Positions 36,678 to 42,337 of a stretch of 42,337 nt of DNA are shown here, piece after piece. A program made the translations under genes and the position numbers. Numbering within the stretch: position 1 is the first letter of the stretch; each line of letters begins with the position of its first letter. The notes below the pieces were generated by a model, which saw only the letters and a program-made list of their open reading frames with translations, did no database searches and was not told the origin of the DNA. The stretch is from NCBI GenBank assembly GCA_003561875.1, contig PWVL01000009.1, forward strand, positions 1 to 42,337, read 5' to 3'. Source of the DNA: Desulfuromonadales bacterium. GTDB lineage: Bacteria > Desulfobacterota > Desulfuromonadia > Desulfuromonadales > Syntrophotaleaceae.

Positions 36678-39041
36678 TCAGCGGAGTAGCAGCACGTCGT
36701 CACTGTGCTGCAACGCCTCCTGCAGATGGTGCGTCAAGCTGCTGCGAATCCGGGTACTGTCCGGTAGCCCGAGGGCGGTTGCCGCGGCCTGTTCGGCAGT
36801 TTCCAGGGAGAGATGGTGCAAGAGCCCCTTGATGCGGGGAATGAAGGGGGCCGCCATGGAGAATTCACGAATGCCGAGGCCCAGCAGCAGCATGAACTGG
36901 GCCGGGTCCGAGGCCATCTCGCCGCACAGGCAGAGCCCCTTGCCGTGCCGCCCGGCCACCGCCACCATCTTCTGCAGGGCGAGCAGGACCGCCGGGTGCA
37001 GCGGGTCGTAGTACCTGCTGACCAGGGGGTTGTTGCGGTCGGCGGCCAGCAGGTATTGAATCAGGTCGTTGGTTCCCAGGGAGAAGAAGTCGGCATGTTC
37101 GGCCAGTTGATCGGCAATGGCGACGGCCGCCGGCACTTCGATCATCACCCCGACGGGGATGCCGCCGTCAAAGGCCCGGCCTTCGGCGCTCAGGGTCCGG
37201 CAGGCGTCGGCAAGCACCTCCCGGCAGGCGCGAATCTCCTCAAGACTGCTGATCATGGGCAGAAGCAGCCGCACCGAGCCGTGGCAGGCCGCCATCAGAA
37301 TGGCCTCGATCTGGGTCTGAAAGATGTCCCGGTTGTCCAGGGAAACCCGTACCGAACGCCAGCCCATAAAGGGATTGGGCTCTTGGGGGACGGGGAAATA
37401 GGGCAGTCCCTTGTCGCCGCCGATATCCAGGGTGCGGATGGTCACCGACTGTCCGCCAAAGCCCTCGATCATTCGCGCGTAGAGCTGGTATTGCTCCTCC
37501 CGGGTCGGAAAATCGCCGCGAATCATGTAGGGAAACTCGGTGCGGTACAGACCGACCCCGTCGGCCCCGTTGCGCAAAGCCACCAGCGTATCGCTCACCA
37601 GGCCGATATTGGCCCGCAACACCACGGGGATGCCGTCCCGGGTGATGGCCGGAAGGCGGGCGAACTCTTCCAGCCGGCCGGACACCAGCCGTGCCTCTTC
37701 CTGCAGGCGCCCGTATTCCTCGACAATGGCCGGTGACGGCGAAACGTACAGGCAGCCGGAATTGGCGTCGAGAATCACCTGCTTTTCCGGGGTGATGACC
37801 TTGACTGCCCCCTTCACCCCGACCAGGGCCGGAATACCGAGGGAGCGGGCCATGATCACCGCATGGGAATTGTTTTCCCCCGACTCGGTGACTATGCCCA
37901 GAATCTTTTCGTGATCCAGGGCGGCCATGTCCGAAGGGAGGATTTCCCTGGCGACAAGAATGCCGGGAAATTTCAGTACCAGAGCCTGGTCCTCCCGCCC
38001 GTCGAGATTGGCGGCCAGGCGCCGGCCGATATCCTTCATGTCGGCGGCTCGTTCGCGCAGGTAGACGTCTTCCATCCGTTCAAAGGCGCCGATGTATTCT
38101 TCCACCACCTGTTTGACCGCGTAGGCGGCACAGCGCCCGCCTTGAATCTGCTGTTGCAGCCGCTGCAGAAATGCCCGGTCCTCGAGAATCATCAGATGAG
38201 TATGAAAAATCGCGGCATCGTCCGGGGTCAGCCGTTCGGCCACCCGTTTTTCCAGAAAGATGGTCTGGATGCGGGTCTTTTCCAGGGCCTCGTCGATGCG
38301 CCGCAATTCCAGTTCGACGTCGACGCGAGACTCGTCGAGAAATTCCACGATGCCGCCGGTTTCCACCAGAATGTGGGCCGGGCCGCAGGCCAGGCCGGGG
38401 CAGGCGGCACTGCCCCTCAGGAGCCCTTCAGGTTCCGCAACCGTCTCTCCGGTCGGTCGGGGCACGGTGCCCTGATCCGTCTCCGTGGCGACCCCGAGGT
38501 CTTCCCTGCGGTCTTTCTGCTGAATGCGGTCGAGAAGCCGGGCGTTGATGACGATGAAGGCGACCTGAAAGGCGATGGCCGACAGGGCATCGATCTCCAC
38601 AGAGGTAAACCGCCGGGCTTCGCGGGTCTGAATGACCAGCACCCCGATGACCAGCTTGCGGTCAAAGAGGGGAATGCCCAGAAAGGATTGGAACCGTTCC
38701 TCGCCCGTTTCTTTGAAATAGCGGTAGCGAGGGTGCTGCCGGGCTCTCTCGGTGGCCACGACGCGTTTCTTTTCCACCACCAGCCCGGTCAGGCCTTCGT
38801 CCAGCTGCATGGTGACGCAGCCTACCGAATCGGCTGCCAGTCCGTGGGTGGCACAGAGACTCAGAGTGGTCGGGCTTCGGTCGTCAAGCAGGTAGATGGA
38901 GCAGACATCCGCCGCCGTGCGTCGGGCCACCAGGTTCACAATGTTGTTCAGGGTTTCGGTAAGATCGTGGGACTGCAGGATCAGGGCGCTGATGTCGGCC
39001 AGGGTGGTGACACCCAGTTGCTTTGTGCTGGCTTTGGGCAT
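36678..39041 (-). CDS. ptsP: GAF-domain phosphoenolpyruvate-protein phosphotransferase (nitrogen PTS EI)
   Basis: N-terminal GAF; GENNSHAVIMARSLGIPALVG phospho-His region; FRTEFPYM-like GLYRTEFPYMIRGDFPTREEQ; SLGTNDLIQYLLAADRNN. Confidence 0.93.
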   Translation of the reverse strand: MPKASTKQLGVTTLADISALILQSHDLTETLNNIVNLVARRTAADVCSIYLLDDRSPTTLSLCATHGLAADSVGCVTMQLDEGLTGLVVEKKRVVATERARQHPRYRYFKETGEERFQSFLGIPLFDRKLVIGVLVIQTREARRFTSVEIDALSAIAFQVAFIVINARLLDRIQQKDRREDLGVATETDQGTVPRPTGETVAEPEGLLRGSAACPGLACGPAHILVETGGIVEFLDESRVDVELELRRIDEALEKTRIQTIFLEKRVAERLTPDDAAIFHTHLMILEDRAFLQRLQQQIQGGRCAAYAVKQVVEEYIGAFERMEDVYLRERAADMKDIGRRLAANLDGREDQALVLKFPGILVAREILPSDMAALDHEKILGIVTESGENNSHAVIMARSLGIPALVGVKGAVKVITPEKQVILDANSGCLYVSPSPAIVEEYGRLQEEARLVSGRLEEFARLPAITRDGIPVVLRANIGLVSDTLVALRNGADGVGLYRTEFPYMIRGDFPTREEQYQLYARMIEGFGGQSVTIRTLDIGGDKGLPYFPVPQEPNPFMGWRSVRVSLDNRDIFQTQIEAILMAACHGSVRLLLPMISSLEEIRACREVLADACRTLSAEGRAFDGGIPVGVMIEVPAAVAIADQLAEHADFFSLGTNDLIQYLLAADRNNPLVSRYYDPLHPAVLLALQKMVAVAGRHGKGLCLCGEMASDPAQFMLLLGLGIREFSMAAPFIPRIKGLLHHLSLETAEQAAATALGLPDSTRIRSSLTHHLQEALQHSDDVLLLR

Positions 39042-39118
39042 GGCGGGCGAACACTTTCAGATTGAGAGGCGCAAAGGAGGCGCCGGAGCGGCGCCGGATC
39101 TCACGGCAGCCTAAAATG

Positions 39119-40129
39119 TCACGTGTCGCGGTTAGAATCGGATGAGTAGCGAAACCGGCCGACGGAGGCGCTGTTGTAGCAGGCCGCCAGATGGCCGCCG
39201 CCCTGGTTCTCCAAAGGCGGTGCCACTTCCCGACAAAGGTCCCGGGCATAGGGACAGCGGGGATGAAAGTGGCACCCTGGCGGCGGCGAAAGAGGCGAGG
39301 GCAGCTCGCCCCGCAGCAGCTTACGACAGCGGCGACGTTCCGGGTCCGGCACCGGCACCGCGTTGAGCAGGGCCTCCGTATAGGGGTGGCGGGGTGCGCG
39401 GTAGAGCGCTTCGGCGTCGGCCAGTTCAACGATGCGGCCAAGGTACATCACCGCCACCCGGTCGCTGATATGTTCCACCACCGACAGGTCGTGGGCGATG
39501 AACAGGTAGGTCAGAGAGAACTCCTGCTGAATATCCTGCAGCAGGTTGATGATCTGCGCCTGAATGGACAGGTCCAGGGCGGACACCGGTTCGTCGGCGA
39601 CGATCAGGCTGGGACGTACCGCCAGGGCCCGGGCGATGCCGATGCGCTGGCGCTGGCCGCCGGAAAATTCGTGGGGATAACGGTCGATATGCGCCGCATC
39701 GAGGCCGACCACCTGCAGCAGCCGCAACACCTCCCGGCGCAGTTCCCGACCCTTGGCCAGCCGGTGAATCACCAGGGGCTCCGAGATGCTGTCGCCAATC
39801 CGCCGCCGCGGGTTGAGGGACGCGTAGGGATCCTGAAAAATCATCTGCAGGTCCCGGCGCAGAGGCCGCATGGCCCGGGCCGGCCGCCGCAGGATGTCTT
39901 CACCGCGAAACATGACGCTGCCTGCATCCGGTTCCACCAGCCGCAGCAGGGCCTTGCCGGTCGTGGACTTGCCGCAGCCCGATTCGCCCACCAGACCGAG
40001 GGTTTCGCCCCGGCGCAAGACAAAGGAAACGCCGTCCACCGCCCTCAGCAGCGGGCGCTTCGCGCCGGGCAGGACCGTTGTACAGGCAAAGGTTTTGGTC
40101 AGATTGCGGACCTCGAGCAAGGGTTCCAT
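39119..40129 (-). CDS. Oligopeptide/dipeptide ABC transporter ATP-binding protein (OppF/DppF type)
   Basis: Walker [38 protein letters not shown]-terminal oligo_HPY CHFHPRCPYARDLC. Confidence 0.92.
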   Translation of the reverse strand: MEPLLEVRNLTKTFACTTVLPGAKRPLLRAVDGVSFVLRRGETLGLVGESGCGKSTTGKALLRLVEPDAGSVMFRGEDILRRPARAMRPLRRDLQMIFQDPYASLNPRRRIGDSISEPLVIHRLAKGRELRREVLRLLQVVGLDAAHIDRYPHEFSGGQRQRIGIARALAVRPSLIVADEPVSALDLSIQAQIINLLQDIQQEFSLTYLFIAHDLSVVEHISDRVAVMYLGRIVELADAEALYRAPRHPYTEALLNAVPVPDPERRRCRKLLRGELPSPLSPPPGCHFHPRCPYARDLCREVAPPLENQGGGHLAACYNSASVGRFRYSSDSNRDT

Positions 40130-41086
40130 CTACCGACTCCAACATCGAACCAGATGGCCGGGCTCGACTTCCGTGAGCGGCGGCAGTTTGTTGCGGAGGG
40201 GGGCGAAGGGTGGGTCGAGGCGGTCGAGAAAGGACGGACCGCCGCCGGCCGCTGCCGTTTCGGCGGCACCGGCAATCACCTGCAGCCGGGGCTGCTTGTG
40301 TCCGAGGCGCGGAATGCAGTGCAGCAGACCCTGGGTGTAGGGGTGCCGGGGATCACGGAACAGGGTCGCCGTGGGCGCCTGTTCCATGATCAGTCCGCCG
40401 TTCATGATGGCGACCTTGTCGGCGGTTTCGGCGACGATGCCCAGATCATGAGTAATCAGCAGAGTCGCCATGCGCCGCTCCTCCTTGAGTCGCTCCAGCA
40501 GATCCAGAATCTGCGCCTGAATGGTGACATCCAGAGCCGTGGTCGGTTCGTCGGCGATGAGCAGCTCGGGGTCGCAGGCCAGGGCCATGGCGATCACCAC
40601 GCGCTGACGCATGCCGCCGGAAAGCTGATGGGGGTACTCGCCCAGCCGCCGCCGGGCATCGCCAATGCCGACCTGGCCCAGCAGGCGGGCCGCTCCGTCC
40701 AGAGCCTGCCGGGTAGGCAGGTCGCGGTGCAGGCGCAGCACCTCGGCGATCTGTTCGCCTACCGTCAACACCGGGTTCAGCGCGGTCATGGGCTCCTGAA
40801 AGACCATGGAGATGCGGTTGCCGCGAATCCGGCGCATCTCGTTGGGGGGCAAACGCCGCAGGTCTTCCCCCTGAAACAGCAGCTCCCCTTCCACCACCCG
40901 CCCCGGCGGCTGCACCAACCGCAGCAGGGACAGGGCGGTAACCGATTTGCCGCAGCCCGATTCGCCCACCAGGGCCAGGGTTTCACCGCGCTCGATGGTG
41001 AATTCGATGCCCCGCACCGCCTTGACCAGCCCGGCGGAAGTAAAAAAATAGGTCGTCAGGTTGCGCACATCGAGCAGCGGAGTCAT
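40130..41086 (-). CDS. Oligopeptide/dipeptide ABC transporter ATP-binding protein (OppD/DppD type)
   Basis: Walker [61 protein letters not shown]. Confidence 0.92.
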   Translation of the reverse strand: MTPLLDVRNLTTYFFTSAGLVKAVRGIEFTIERGETLALVGESGCGKSVTALSLLRLVQPPGRVVEGELLFQGEDLRRLPPNEMRRIRGNRISMVFQEPMTALNPVLTVGEQIAEVLRLHRDLPTRQALDGAARLLGQVGIGDARRRLGEYPHQLSGGMRQRVVIAMALACDPELLIADEPTTALDVTIQAQILDLLERLKEERRMATLLITHDLGIVAETADKVAIMNGGLIMEQAPTATLFRDPRHPYTQGLLHCIPRLGHKQPRLQVIAGAAETAAAGGGPSFLDRLDPPFAPLRNKLPPLTEVEPGHLVRCWSR

Positions 41087-41251
41087 GGCCGTTTCCGAAA
41101 GAAGTTGGAGGCAACAAAGCTACATGGATTCGCGCAGGCGGTCAAGTTGATCCAGGCGCTATCTCACTGCGCAAAAGTGACCGCCGTGCTAGGATGAGGC
41201 TGTCGGTAATTCACAACCGTTCCTTTCTTGCTCAGTCTGAAGGAGAAGGCC

Positions 41252-42133
41252 GTGACCCGGTGGATCGACCTGCATCTGCACAGCACCTGCTCTGACGGCG
41301 CCCTGTCGCCCGCAGAGCTGATTCGTCGCGCCGCGGCGGCCGGCCTGACCGCCGTCGCCCTTGCCGATCACGACAATGTGGACGGCATCGACGAAGCCCT
41401 GGCGGCCGGTGCCGAAGCCGCCGTCGAGGTGCTGCCCGGCGTCGAGCTTTCGGTGGTCTGGGAAGACTTTCAGGACATTCATCTGCTCGGCTACGGTTTC
41501 GATCACCATCACCGGGAGTTGCAAGCCGCCCTGCGGGAGTTCCGCGCCTTTCGCGAAGGGCGCAACGGACAGATCGTTGAGGCCGTCAACCGGCAACTTG
41601 CCGAAGAAGGTGCGCCGCCCCTGGATTTCGGCGCCATTCGGCAACGGGCCAAAGGCACCTTCGGACGTCCCCACATTGCCCTGGAGCTCATGGCCCGTCA
41701 CCTGGTTCGGAGCAAGGAAGAAGCCTTTGAACGCTATCTGGTGCCCTGCAACGTGCCCAAGCGCTACTTCCCCCTGCCCGAAGCCATTGCCCTGATCCAC
41801 CGGGCCGGCGGCGTTACCTCCCTGGCCCATCCCCTGTTGATCAGTCGCGACCGAAGCGAGCTGCGGCGACTCCTCGACGCCTTTGCCGAATACGGACTGG
41901 ACGGCATTGAAGCCTTCAGCAATCAGGCGGACAATGACGATACGGACTGGCTGCAAAGCGAAGCCCGCCGCCGCGGGCTGCTGATCACCGGCGGCTCCGA
42001 CTACCACGGTGGCCCCGACAGCGAAATCGTCATTGGCGGCGGCCGCGGCAACCTGCGCGTCCCCTATGCCTGCCTGGAAGCACTCAGTACCGCCCTTGCA
42101 CAGCGCAACCACTCCGGCCTGCAGCGGGGCTGA
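41252..42133 (+). CDS. PHP-domain phosphoesterase
   Basis: WIDLHLHSTCSDGALSPAELI, ALADHDNVDGI, GVTSLAHPLL, GGSDYHGG. GTG at 42 kb side start 41252 preceded by AAGGAGAA. Confidence 0.9.
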   Translation: MTRWIDLHLHSTCSDGALSPAELIRRAAAAGLTAVALADHDNVDGIDEALAAGAEAAVEVLPGVELSVVWEDFQDIHLLGYGFDHHHRELQAALREFRAFREGRNGQIVEAVNRQLAEEGAPPLDFGAIRQRAKGTFGRPHIALELMARHLVRSKEEAFERYLVPCNVPKRYFPLPEAIALIHRAGGVTSLAHPLLISRDRSELRRLLDAFAEYGLDGIEAFSNQADNDDTDWLQSEARRRGLLITGGSDYHGGPDSEIVIGGGRGNLRVPYACLEALSTALAQRNHSGLQRG

Positions 42134-42190
42134 TCCTCATCCTCAGTGTGTAAACTTTAGAAATATCACATAAAAAGACATTGTAATTTC

Positions 42191-42209
42191 GGGGACAGTA
42201 TATTTAATT
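42191..42209. repeat. RAYT-associated repeat arm (GGGGACAGTATATTTAATT)
   Basis: Matches an arm of the 621-667 element and immediately precedes Y1-transposase-like coding sequence. Confidence 0.5.
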
Positions 42210-42239
42210 GACAGCAAATTTCATCTGCTATTCTTAGCC

Positions 42240-42337
42240 CATGTTACGCAACGCGGCAACCGCCGCCAACAGACCTTTTTCCATGACGGTGACTATGAGG
42301 CCTCTATCGACCTGATGGCCGAGTGGTGCGGCAAACA
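42240..42337 (+). mobile_element. REP-associated tyrosine (Y1) transposase, N-terminal part, running off the right edge
   Basis: Frame CAT GTT ACG CAA... reads HVTQRGNRRQQTFFHDGDYEASIDLMAEWCGK, the Y1_Tnp N-terminal signature. No good start codon is in frame upstream within the window. Confidence 0.75.

Noticed and set aside
37863-39065. 400-aa forward ORF antisense to ptsP
   Set aside because: Shadow ORF opposite well-conserved EI motifs.
39191-41197. 668-aa forward ORF antisense to the oppDF-like genes
   Set aside because: Shadow ORF; repetitive Gln/Gly/His-rich translation without domain signature.
1-42337. CRISPR arrays, rRNA operons and integrases
   Set aside because: No regularly spaced repeats, rRNA-like sequence or integrase motifs were seen.

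Overview
This 42.3 kb window reads as a chromosomal segment of a Gram-negative, probably Desulfuromonadales-like (Pelobacter/Desulfuromonas/Geobacter relatives) deltaproteobacterium; the taxon is inferred from gene content. Most of it is core or housekeeping: lpd-like, HI0933 flavoprotein, mobA, cysteine desulfurase, Cam-type gamma-carbonic anhydrase, bcp, fadL-type porin, rarA, nadK-recN, M23 peptidase, secA, argJ, deoC, deoB, mucR-like regulator, valS, ptsP, oppDF-like ATPases and a PHP phosphoesterase. I found no rRNA, complete tRNA or CRISPR array. The left edge (1-0.95 kb) is a gene graveyard with a frameshifted parA remnant, a RAYT-type palindromic repeat and an AlbA_2-type C-terminal remnant. 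The right edge carries a related repeat half-element next to the start of a REP-associated (Y1) transposase. The best candidate for something under-described is a translationally coupled two-gene c-di-GMP module at 13.7-18.2 kb (reverse strand): a PilZ protein with a large uncharacterised, possibly GNAT-like C-terminus, followed by a V4R-like/2TM/GAF/HD-GYP/PilZ protein, with an AT-rich junction and a structured 5' leader. Other points worth a look are an fdhD-like N-terminal remnant between a cysteine desulfurase gene and mobA, an orphan lycopene-cyclase-domain membrane protein, a receiver protein with a very acidic linker and structured leader, a hairpin at the secA ribosome-binding region, and an oppDF pair without permeases. 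All family calls come from reading the sequence; no database searches were run.
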